In this document: positions 49,728 through 57,404 of the stretch, piece after piece
How the letters are laid out: each line of letters begins with the position of its first letter
Position numbering within the stretch: position 1 is the first letter of the stretch
Source: DASVHS01 sp038244815
GTDB lineage: Bacteria; Acidobacteriota; Thermoanaerobaculia; Gp7-AA8
Assembly: GCA_038244815.1 (NCBI GenBank)
Contig: JBBRTB010000010.1
Span: forward strand, 91,399 to 155,398
Reading direction: 5' to 3'
DNA length: 64,000 bases
The notes under the pieces: model-generated
The model's input: only the letters and a program-made list of their open reading frames with translations
The model's database searches: none
What the model was told of the DNA's origin: nothing
Translations under genes and position numbers: made by a program

Positions 49728-50923
49728 TAGTGTAGTGTCTCGCAAATAGCTATACATGACGAGGGAGTCCTGCTAATTCTGGCGGGCGTTGGCTCGTACT
49801 ACAGTTCACCCGCTGCTGGTCTCTGCTGAACAGATGGCGGAGCTTCGTCGCCTGGTGAACCGCGAAACGGCAACGCAGCGGGAGGTGCGTCGTGCCCGAA
49901 TCATTCTCGATCGTGCGTCGGGGTTGAGCCAGGAGGAAACGGCAAGCCGAGTCGGCGTGAACCGGCCGGTGGTGGCTGTTTGGGAGAAGCGTTTCCGGGC
50001 GGAGGGGCTCGCCGGGCTCTCAGACGCTCACGGGCGTCGACGTAAGCCGTCGATTGCGGCGCATAAGCGTGAGCAGGTGATCGTTGGCGCGACACGGCCA
50101 CCGGCTGCAAGGAGACGATGGAGCGTACGCTCGATGGCACGTGAGGCGGGGGTGTCGCCGGCAACGGTTCAGCGCCTGTGGAGCAGCAATGACATCAAGC
50201 CGCACCTGACCCGTACGTTCAAGCTGTCGAACGATCCGGATTTCGAGGTGAAGTTTTGGGATGTCATTGGCCTGTATCTCCATCCACCTGCCAAAGCTCT
50301 GGTGCTGTGCTGCGACGAGAAGAGTCAATGTCTGGCGCTTGAGCGGACACAGCCCGGATTACCTCTGAAAACGGGACATATCCGCACGCGAACGCATGAT
50401 TACGTCCGACACGGCACGATCACCCTATTCGCCGCCCTCAACTACTTGGATGGCAAGATCGCCAGCTACATCGCACCGGAGCACACGAACGTGCAATGGC
50501 TCACGTTCCTCAAACAGCTCGACCGAGAAATGCCCGCCGAGGTCAGCCTTCACCTGATCGTTGACAACTACGGGACACACAAACATCCCAACGTCCGCTC
50601 GTGGATGAAGTGGCGCAACGCTCGGAACCGCACAGCTCACGGCATAGATCGATTCGTCACGCACTTCACTCCCACATCCAGCTCATGGATGAACCTTGTC
50701 GAGCGATTTTCCCGCGATCTCACCGAAGACGCTATCCGCGAAGAGAGCTTCGCCAGCGTCAACGCACTCACTGAAGCAATCAATGCCTATCTCTCTGAGC
50801 GGAACCTCGTGCCGAAGCGTTATGTGTGGAAGGCGAAAGGCGCCGAGATCCTGGACAAAATCAAAAGAGCTCGTGCCGCGCACCCTCAGTCAAACGCATA
50901 GCTATTTGCGAATCACTACACTA
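49728..50923. mobile_element. IS630-family insertion sequence
   Basis: Flanked by a TA duplication (49728-49729 and 50922-50923), the IS630/Tc1-type target. The ends form imperfect terminal inverted repeats of about 27 bp (left 49727-49753, right 50898-50924) that differ at two positions. One transposase gene inside. It was inserted at the left edge of the right-hand direct repeat. Confidence 0.9.
49789..50901 (+). CDS. IS630-family transposase
   Basis: TTG start at 49789. N-terminal HTH region (LSQEETASRVGVNRPVVAVWEKRFRAEGLAGL) and a DDE catalytic domain: Asp in LVLCCDEKSQ, Asp in LHLIVDNYGTHKHP and Glu in SSWMNLVERFSRD. 370 aa, full length and intact, so the element may still be mobile. 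Confidence 0.93.
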   Translation: MARTTVHPLLVSAEQMAELRRLVNRETATQREVRRARIILDRASGLSQEETASRVGVNRPVVAVWEKRFRAEGLAGLSDAHGRRRKPSIAAHKREQVIVGATRPPAARRRWSVRSMAREAGVSPATVQRLWSSNDIKPHLTRTFKLSNDPDFEVKFWDVIGLYLHPPAKALVLCCDEKSQCLALERTQPGLPLKTGHIRTRTHDYVRHGTITLFAALNYLDGKIASYIAPEHTNVQWLTFLKQLDREMPAEVSLHLIVDNYGTHKHPNVRSWMKWRNARNRTAHGIDRFVTHFTPTSSSWMNLVERFSRDLTEDAIREESFASVNALTEAINAYLSERNLVPKRYVWKAKGAEILDKIKRARAAHPQSNA

Positions 50924-51060
50924 GCACGGCGGGGTCACGGGGGATCCGCACGGGTCATTCCTGGGGGAGATCTCCCGTTTTACGGCTGCTTTCCCGCCCA
51001 CAACACCAGGAACTTGGTCACCTCGATGTTCTTCTGCGTCGGTGTGATCGTGATCTCCTC
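50921..51060. repeat. ~140-bp direct repeat, right copy
   Basis: Identical to 46432-46571. This copy is joined to its intact gene, the GHMP-kinase fusion, whose stop is at 50980. The IS630 lies at its outer edge. Confidence 0.95.
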
Positions 51061-52848
51061 GATCTCGTGCGCCTTCGTGCTGACCTCGTCGCGCACGGCC
51101 TGCTGCTCGCGCTCCCAGGCGCGCTGCACCTGGGCGATGTTCTCGAGATAGTCGACTTCGCGCACCGACGGGGTGGCCTCGGCCACGGCCGCCGGGCGAC
51201 CGCTGGTGATGTTGTAGAGCGTCTGACCCCAGGCCACATTCACGTCGGCGGCGGCACCGTCGGATGGCGTTTCCTCGCTCTTGACCCGCTCGCGCTGCTC
51301 GCGCTCCGACTTCTCGCGCAACTGGTCGATCCGCCGACGGAACGTGCTCTCCAGCGCCTCGGTCTGGTCGCCGATGCGGCGGTTGGCCTCTTCGTCCAGG
51401 CGTTCCAGAAAACCCTCGCGCGTCTCGTTGGCCTCGGAGAACATCGCGAAGGCGGCGTTGTGAAAGATCCGCAGCCGCTGGCTCTCCGCGAGAAACGTTC
51501 GGAACGACTCCTCCGACTCGATGGCGCTTTCCAGAGCCGTCTCCGGCTTGATGCTCGAGTTCACCTTGCGCTCGTGATCGGGCACCGTGCGCAGGTCCAG
51601 CCGGTCGAGATCGACCGGACGCGCCATGTGCCACAGCACGCGGCCGTCGATGTCCTCGATCGGCGCGATGTAAGAGCGCACCACGCTGTGATGCGTTCCG
51701 CTCCGGCCCTCGACATGCGTGACCACGGCCTCGGCCAGGATGAACGGCTTGTACTCGCCGCGATCGCCGTGAACGTAAAGCTGCTCGACCTTGTCCGTGC
51801 CTCTCGCGGAGGAGCCGCGCGCGCGGCCGAGCGATGCCGGCGCCTGCTGGTCATCCGAGCGCACCGTCATTCCGTGCTGCACCGGCGAAGCGTCGAGGAC
51901 ACGGCCGGGCACCGCGGCCAGTGCGCTCACGATCGCTTCGCGTCGATCGGGCGGAAAGAGAAAGACGACGCATCCGCCGCCGCCGGCCCCGCAGACCTTG
52001 CCGCCCCAGGCGCCGGCACCGAGCGCGGCATCGATGGCCTGCTCGATCTCCGGCGTGGAGATGCCGTCGATGAGCGCTTTGCGGTTTTCCCATTCGCGCG
52101 CCAGGATTTGGCCGGCCTGTGCGAAGTCTCCCGCCTCGAGCGCTTTCTCCATGTCGATCGACGTCTGGGCGATTCTCGAGAAGCCGCGCTGCACTTTCTT
52201 CTTTCCGTCGATCTGGCGCTTGTACATCTCCCAGTTGTTCGTTCCGGAGAAGTGCGAGAGGCCGGTGTAGTGCAGCAGCATGTGGGCGGCCAGATCGGCG
52301 ACCGGAATGTTGATGGGGTGGCGGCGGGGTGCGCCGGGCTCGAGCCGGAGCGAAGCCAGCCCGCCGAATACGGGCGGGTAATAGTCCTGGATCCCGGCGG
52401 GGACGCCGAGGAGCCGGGTCTCCAGGTCGCGGACGAGGAAGATGAGGTCTTCGCCTTCGATAGGAGCACCGGCGATCTGCGACAACGCGCGCACGAGCGT
52501 GATGGAGAGTGCCGAGGAGCCACCCAGCCCGGAGCCCCGCGGTGCGTCGGTGCGAGTAATGATGCTCAGTCCGTTGAGATGAAAGTGCTCGACGAGCCGG
52601 TAGATGAGCGCCGCTTTCGGATCCGAGGAAAGCTCCTGCATCGACTCGTATCGGTGCTTGTAGCCCTCGTCGGCGAGGTGAAGTTCGATCGCGCCGTCGC
52701 CGGTCTCGACGATCTCGGACTCCGCGTAAAACGAGACCGCGACGTTGACCGTGCGCGAACCGGGATGAAAGAGGTACAGCGGCCAGAGATCGAGAGTGCC
52801 TCCGGCCAGATCGGCGCGTACCGGCGCCCGGACGATCACTTTGGTCAT
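50980..52848 (-). CDS. GHMP kinase fused to an unusual C-terminal domain
   Basis: ATG at 52846-52848 starts MTKVIVRAPVRADLAGGTLD, a GHMP kinase start. Motifs: PRGSGLGGSSALSITLV and KVCGAGGGGCVVFLF. Sugar (heptose/fucose-type) kinases in this family use ATP to phosphorylate a sugar. From about residue 350 the protein continues with ~270 residues that have no GHMP character: a mixed region, a long helical, probably coiled-coil part (SEREQRERVKSEE...) and the end ITITPTQKNIEVTKFLVLWAG. 622 aa. Whether it is a true fusion or a run-on is open. Confidence 0.85.
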   Translation of the reverse strand: MTKVIVRAPVRADLAGGTLDLWPLYLFHPGSRTVNVAVSFYAESEIVETGDGAIELHLADEGYKHRYESMQELSSDPKAALIYRLVEHFHLNGLSIITRTDAPRGSGLGGSSALSITLVRALSQIAGAPIEGEDLIFLVRDLETRLLGVPAGIQDYYPPVFGGLASLRLEPGAPRRHPINIPVADLAAHMLLHYTGLSHFSGTNNWEMYKRQIDGKKKVQRGFSRIAQTSIDMEKALEAGDFAQAGQILAREWENRKALIDGISTPEIEQAIDAALGAGAWGGKVCGAGGGGCVVFLFPPDRREAIVSALAAVPGRVLDASPVQHGMTVRSDDQQAPASLGRARGSSARGTDKVEQLYVHGDRGEYKPFILAEAVVTHVEGRSGTHHSVVRSYIAPIEDIDGRVLWHMARPVDLDRLDLRTVPDHERKVNSSIKPETALESAIESEESFRTFLAESQRLRIFHNAAFAMFSEANETREGFLERLDEEANRRIGDQTEALESTFRRRIDQLREKSEREQRERVKSEETPSDGAAADVNVAWGQTLYNITSGRPAAVAEATPSVREVDYLENIAQVQRAWEREQQAVRDEVSTKAHEIEEITITPTQKNIEVTKFLVLWAGKQP

Positions 52849-52868
52849 GGTTGGGTACCCGTTGCAGC

Positions 52869-54194
52869 TTAGAACAGTGCCCGGCGCCTGTGTTCCATCC
52901 GGGCCATCTGCTGCGGAGCGGATGATAGTCGCGGAAGCAGGACCGCGACACTGTTTTTGTACCGGCGGAGAGAGTCGCCGTTCAATGGATCGGGCGTGAT
53001 CGACTTGAGCTTCAACGGATCGAGCCACTCGCCGCGGTCGCTGACGCGATAGTCGAGATGCGGGCCGGTGACCAGGCCGGTCGCGCCGACATAGCCGATC
53101 ACGTCGCCCTGCGTCACGCGCGTTCCGCGCTTGATCCCTTTTGCGAAACGCGAAAGGTGCAGGTACATCGTCTCGATCCGTGAGGTGTGACGGATCTTGA
53201 TGAAGTTGCCCTCGCCCCGATCGTGGCCGGCCTGCATGACCACGCCGTCGGCGGTGGTCATGACCGGTGTTCCGACCGGCGCGCCGTAGTCGACGCCGTG
53301 ATGCGGCCGGAAGTAGTGCAGCACGGGATGGAAGCGGCTCTTCGAGAAACCCGAGGTGATGCGCGTGAACTTGAGGGGTGCCTTAAGGAACTGCTTGCGC
53401 AGTGGTGTGCCGTTGCGCGCGTAATAGCCGGCCCGCCCGTCGGGAAGCTGGTGGCGGAAAGCCTCGTAGGTCGTTCCGTCGTGGATGAATCGGGCGGCCA
53501 GGACCGGCCCGTATCCGATGAGATCGCCGCCCGCGAATTTCTTCTCCACGACCAGACTGAATGAGTCGCCCTTCTGCAGCGAGAAGAAGTCGATGTCCCA
53601 CTGGAACACGTCGACGATCTGCTGCATGAGCTGAGGCTGCTCGCCGGCGGCACGCAGGGAGTCGTAGAGCGAGGAGTCGATGTCCTCCGACACGGTGGTC
53701 ATGATCGACTGCTGCGCCGAGGGATGGGACGTGACGGTGAATGAGCCGTCGCCCTGGCGCTCTGCATCGACGGAGCCCCATCCGATCAGGCGCAGTTGCA
53801 CCGCGTCGATGGCGCCGTCCTCGGCGTGATGAAGGCGGACCATGTTGCCGGGACGAAGCCGGCGCAGGTCGACCGTGTGGCTGAACTCGTGGGCGAGCAC
53901 GGCAGCGTCGCGGCTGGACAATCCACCGGTCAGAAGAACACCGGCCAGCGTGTCGTCTTCTTCGACCGTGAGCAGGACCGAGTGCGCGGGGAGGTCAACC
54001 GGCTCCTGCGGAGCGAGATCGGCGTAGCGCAACGGGACCAGCGACATCGCCGTCACCCTGGCGGGCGACGCCTGCGGCGCCGGCTCCATGGCCACGGCGG
54101 CCAGAATGAGTGGAATGGCCACAGGGAGCGCCGCGGCGACGGCCATCCTTCGCCTTCGGGCCACCTGACGCCTCAAATCATGCTGTCGTTTCAT
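52869..54194 (-). CDS. M23 family peptidase
   Basis: An N-terminal transmembrane or signal segment (MAVAAALPVAIPLILAAVA) follows a basic start. Residues ~60-280 are an OapA/LysM-like region (LLTVEEDDTLAGVLLTGGLSS, VFQWDIDFFSLQKGDSFSLVVEKKF). The C-terminal part is the M23 (LytM) domain with HHGVDYGAPVGTPV, IKIRHTSRIETMYLHLSRFA and TGPHLDYRVSDRG. The last is HLD where most members have HLH. Peptidoglycan-cleaving enzyme or regulator expected. 20 bp upstream of the GHMP-kinase gene. Confidence 0.9.
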   Translation of the reverse strand: MKRQHDLRRQVARRRRMAVAAALPVAIPLILAAVAMEPAPQASPARVTAMSLVPLRYADLAPQEPVDLPAHSVLLTVEEDDTLAGVLLTGGLSSRDAAVLAHEFSHTVDLRRLRPGNMVRLHHAEDGAIDAVQLRLIGWGSVDAERQGDGSFTVTSHPSAQQSIMTTVSEDIDSSLYDSLRAAGEQPQLMQQIVDVFQWDIDFFSLQKGDSFSLVVEKKFAGGDLIGYGPVLAARFIHDGTTYEAFRHQLPDGRAGYYARNGTPLRKQFLKAPLKFTRITSGFSKSRFHPVLHYFRPHHGVDYGAPVGTPVMTTADGVVMQAGHDRGEGNFIKIRHTSRIETMYLHLSRFAKGIKRGTRVTQGDVIGYVGATGLVTGPHLDYRVSDRGEWLDPLKLKSITPDPLNGDSLRRYKNSVAVLLPRLSSAPQQMARMEHRRRALF

Positions 54195-54233
54195 TCTCCG
54201 GACTTGAAAAAAACGGCGTTGCCGTCGTCACGT

Positions 54234-55061
54234 TCACTGCGGAGTCGATGTCGAGCTCAGGACCTTGGTCTCGGACTTCGAGACCTGGTCTCCGAAATCG
54301 GTACGCTGATATCCGGCCGGGATTCGGAATCTGTTATCGTCCGGGGCAACCTCGCTGATCGAGATCACGGTCATCTCGCGCACTTTCGTTCGCGCGGCCG
54401 GAAGCACGAGCCGCGTGCCCAGGGCCTGGCCGTTGTCGTTGATCGTGGTGATCTGCACCATCTGGCGCAGGGGAAAGCCCCTGATCTTGGTCGTCTCCGC
54501 CGCGATCAGCTCGTCGACCTTGGTGTTGCCGGTCTGAGCGGAGTTCGCGAACGCGTCGGCCACTTCGCCGAACCGCACCGTCGTCCATTTGTCGATGATC
54601 GTACGCACCGACTGCTTGAGAGGCATGTTCCGGAAGGTCACGGTGATGTCGTAGGTCATGGTCAGGCGATAGTGATCGGTGGGGATGCCGGCCACGACTT
54701 TGCTGTCGTCGAGTCTGGTCACCGAAGACTGAAGATTGTCGATGACGATGTTGCTCGTGCCGATGACGCTGGCGATCCCAAGCGTGTTGACCTCGGTGTA
54801 CTGCTTCTGCGTCGGATCGACGAACAGCAGTCGCCGGGCTCCGTCGGTGGAGATCATGTAGGTGCCCGGGGGATAGGTGTTGCCGGAGATGAAATCGATC
54901 CGGGAGCGCTGGCCGTCGATGAAGGCGCGGGCGTTGAAGTCCGCGGCGTGCTCATCACCCTCGGACCGGGTCGTCTGGAAATACTCGTATTGGACTGCCG
55001 CAAAGGCCGCGTGCCCTGTCAGGAGGACCACCACCGCCACACCCAGCACCGTCTTCTTCAT
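54234..55061 (-). CDS. exported DUF4412-like protein
   Basis: The ATG at 55059-55061 starts a signal peptide MKKTVLGVAVVVLLTGHAAFA; one two codons upstream is possible. The mature region is beta-rich with YEYFQTTRSEGDEHAADFNARAFIDGQRSRIDFISG, MISTDGARRLLFVDPTQKQYTEVN, and LDDSKVVAGIPTDHYRLTMTYDI: features of the DUF4412 family of periplasmic proteins. Function unknown. Single gene, divergent from the lolA-like gene. Confidence 0.7.
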   Translation of the reverse strand: MKKTVLGVAVVVLLTGHAAFAAVQYEYFQTTRSEGDEHAADFNARAFIDGQRSRIDFISGNTYPPGTYMISTDGARRLLFVDPTQKQYTEVNTLGIASVIGTSNIVIDNLQSSVTRLDDSKVVAGIPTDHYRLTMTYDITVTFRNMPLKQSVRTIIDKWTTVRFGEVADAFANSAQTGNTKVDELIAAETTKIRGFPLRQMVQITTINDNGQALGTRLVLPAARTKVREMTVISISEVAPDDNRFRIPAGYQRTDFGDQVSKSETKVLSSTSTPQ

Positions 55062-55099
55062 TGGCAACCTCGCGTGTTGATTCAGTATACAACGTGGGG

Positions 55100-55240
55100 A
55101 TGGGAGCGGGTCCGGCGGGTCGCTGGTCGCTGGTCGCGGGGCGTTGGTCGCGGTGAGGGTCGCTGGTCGTCGGTCGTTGGTCGTTGGTCACGGGGGCAGC
55201 CAGGCAGCCCCCACGACCCGCGAGCTGCGACCAGCGACCT
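55100..55240. repeat. degenerate GGTCG repeat able to form a large hairpin
   Basis: Left arm has tandem GGTCGCTGGTCG / GGTCGTTGGTCG units; the right arm (from about 55200) has CCACGACCCGCGAGC and GACCAGCGACCTC that pair with it. The core is CACGGGGGCAG...CAGCCCCCACG. It lies in the 229-bp divergent gap ahead of the lolA-like gene. No coding potential. Confidence 0.65.
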
Positions 55241-55290
55241 CTACGGGAGCTCCACGGAATGACACTTCGACCTCCATCGTTTGTCAGGCC

Positions 55291-55971
55291 ATGTTCAACG
55301 CCAAGTTCCTCGTGGCAGCGCTGTGCGCGTCGGTGATGGCGGTTCCGCTGGCGGCGGCATCGAAGCAGCCGCCTGTCACGCTCGAGTCCGTCATCCACAA
55401 AGTGCAGGAGCAGCAGAAGAAAACCGAGACGCTTCAGGCCGACTTCAAGCAGGAAAAGGAGCTCGCTCTGCTGTCGCAACCGGAGACGTCGAGCGGCACG
55501 TTCGTGTTCTCGAAGCCGAACAACGTGCTGTGGTCGTATGACGCACCGAAGCGCGTGCAGATGCTCATCACCTCCGGGATGCTGACGACCTACTATCCCG
55601 ATCTCAATAAAGCCGAGCGCATCGATGTGAAGCGCTTCGAGGACCGCATCTTCCGGTACATGGGCACGTCCGGCGCCATCGACGAGCTGGCCCGCTACTT
55701 CGACTTCACGTTTACGGACACCTCCACGAGTCCTTACTGGCTTCTCGACCTCAGCCCGAAGAGCAAAGTGGTGGCGAAGCGCGTCCAGCACATCAAGATC
55801 TGGATCGACAAAGCCACGTATCTCACGTCGAAGTTCGAGTACGTCGAAGGCGACGGTGACATCACCCGCTACGAGTTCAAAAACATCCGGGTGAACCAGC
55901 CGGTGGAACAGGCCCGCTTCACACTCAATCTGCCGGCGGGCGTGCGCGTCGAGCAGATGAAGATTCAGTAA
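55291..55971 (+). CDS. lolA: LolA-like outer-membrane lipoprotein carrier
   Basis: ATG at 55291 (MFNAKFLVAALCASVMAVPLAAASK) has a signal peptide. Mature features match the LolA fold: LQADFKQEKELALLSQPETSSGTFVFSKPNNVLWSYDAPKRVQMLI, then a half-barrel with VVAKRVQHIKIWIDKATYLTSKFEYVEGDGDITRYEFKNIRVNQPV. It would shuttle lipoproteins through the periplasm. 226 aa. The tgt TTG start immediately follows its TAA, so it opens the tgt-yajC-secDF operon. Confidence 0.88.
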   Translation: MFNAKFLVAALCASVMAVPLAAASKQPPVTLESVIHKVQEQQKKTETLQADFKQEKELALLSQPETSSGTFVFSKPNNVLWSYDAPKRVQMLITSGMLTTYYPDLNKAERIDVKRFEDRIFRYMGTSGAIDELARYFDFTFTDTSTSPYWLLDLSPKSKVVAKRVQHIKIWIDKATYLTSKFEYVEGDGDITRYEFKNIRVNQPVEQARFTLNLPAGVRVEQMKIQ

Positions 55972-57072
55972 TTGCGCTTCACGCTTCAGAAACCCGGCGG
56001 ATCCGCGCGGCGAGGACAGATCTCGACGGCGCACGGCACGATCGAGACGCCGGTGTTCATGCCGGTGGGAACGCTGGCGTCCGTCAAGAGTCTGACCACC
56101 GACCAGCTGGCCCGTCTCGGTCCGGAAATCATACTCAATAATACCTATCATTTAATGCTACGTCCGGGCATCGATCTCATCGAGCAGCTCGGCGGCGTGC
56201 ACCGGTTCCAGTCGTGGGAGCGGGCCATCCTCAGCGACTCCGGCGGCTTTCAGGTGTTCTCGCTGTCGAAGATCCGGAAGGTGCGCGAGGAGGGCGTGGA
56301 GTTCCGCAGTCACATCGACGGCTCCGCGCATTTCCTGTCGCCGGAGCGGTCCATCGAGATCCAGCGGCGGATGGGTGTCGACATCGCCATGGCCTTCGAC
56401 GAGTGTCCGCCGTACGGGTGGTCGCGCCCCGAGATCGAGCAATCGCTGGATAGGACGCATCGATGGGCCAGGCGCAGCGTGACCGCGCTGGGGGAGAAGG
56501 GACGCACGTCGCTCTTCGGCATCGTGCAGGGCGGCGTTCACCACGATCTCCGCAAGCGCAGCGTCGAAGAGATCGGCGCTCTCGACTTCGACGGGGTGGC
56601 CATCGGCGGGGTGGCCGTCGGCGAGTCGAAGGAGGAGATGCTCGACATCATGCGCTTCACCGCGCCGCTGCTTCCGGAGGACCGGCCGCGGTACCTCATG
56701 GGGGTGGGAACGCCCGAGGACCTGCTGGACGGTGTGGAGGCGGGGATCGACATGTTCGACTGTGTGATGCCGACGCGGAACGCGCGCAACGGGTCGCTGT
56801 TCACGAGCGAGGGGAAGGTGTCCATCCGAAACGCGCAGTACGCGGCGGACGCGGGACCGCTCGATCCAGGGTGCTCCTGCCTCACCTGCAGCACGGTCTC
56901 CCGGGCCTACCTGCGGCACCTCTTCATGAACGACGAGATTGCCGCCCACGTGTACAACACCATCCATAACGTCAGTTTTTACCTTGACTTGATGAGGGGT
57001 ATCCGGCAGGCTATCGAGTCCGATTCGTTCGCGGCATTTCGCGCGGCGTTCCTGTCTCGGATCAATCCATGA
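55972..57072 (+). CDS. tgt: queuine tRNA-ribosyltransferase
   Basis: TTG start at 55972, directly after the lolA-like stop. 366 aa with TPVFMPVGTLASVKSLT, ILNNTYHLMLRPG, LSDSGGFQVFSL (catalytic Asp region), CPPYGWSR, FGIVQGGVH, FDCVMPTRNARNG and the zinc motif CSCLTC...H. It swaps guanine 34 for preQ1 in tRNA. The stretch at 56126-56160 (EIILNNTYHLML) is strikingly AT-rich. Overlaps yajC at ATGATG. Confidence 0.97.
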   Translation: MRFTLQKPGGSARRGQISTAHGTIETPVFMPVGTLASVKSLTTDQLARLGPEIILNNTYHLMLRPGIDLIEQLGGVHRFQSWERAILSDSGGFQVFSLSKIRKVREEGVEFRSHIDGSAHFLSPERSIEIQRRMGVDIAMAFDECPPYGWSRPEIEQSLDRTHRWARRSVTALGEKGRTSLFGIVQGGVHHDLRKRSVEEIGALDFDGVAIGGVAVGESKEEMLDIMRFTAPLLPEDRPRYLMGVGTPEDLLDGVEAGIDMFDCVMPTRNARNGSLFTSEGKVSIRNAQYAADAGPLDPGCSCLTCSTVSRAYLRHLFMNDEIAAHVYNTIHNVSFYLDLMRGIRQAIESDSFAAFRAAFLSRINP

Positions 57073-57374
57073 TGATTCTTCTACTTCAAACAAGCGCCGG
57101 CACCGGCGCTCTCATCGCTCAAGTGCTGCCGATCCTTGCGATCGGACTGGTCTTTTACTTCATCGTCATCGCCCCCGCGAACAAGCAGCGACGCAAGACG
57201 CAGGAAATGCTGACCTCGCTGAAAAAGGGGGATCGGGTCGTCACTTCGGGCGGGATTTACGGGACGATTCAGGGTGTTGAGGCCGACATTGTCTATCTGA
57301 AGATCGCCGAGAATATAAAAGTCAAGCTGGCGCGTTCGGCCGTTACTGGTGTCATCACCGGCGACGGCGAATAG
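57069..57374 (+). CDS. yajC: preprotein translocase subunit YajC
   Basis: One N-terminal transmembrane segment (LPILAIGLVFYFIVIAP), then ANKQRRKTQEMLTSLKKGDRVVTSGGIYGTIQGVEADIVYLKIAENIKVKLARSAVTGVI, the YajC core, read here in pieces. 101 aa, usual length. Member of SecDF-YajC. ATG at 57069 overlaps the tgt stop; an ATG at 57072 is the alternative. Confidence 0.95.
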   Translation: MMILLLQTSAGTGALIAQVLPILAIGLVFYFIVIAPANKQRRKTQEMLTSLKKGDRVVTSGGIYGTIQGVEADIVYLKIAENIKVKLARSAVTGVITGDGE

Positions 57375-57404
57375 GCGCGTTCGACGCAGCCCACGGAGGA
57401 AATC

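Noticed and set aside
51067..52872. A 601-codon plus-strand open frame
   Set aside because: Antisense of the GHMP-kinase fusion; composition is shadow-like and there is no domain.
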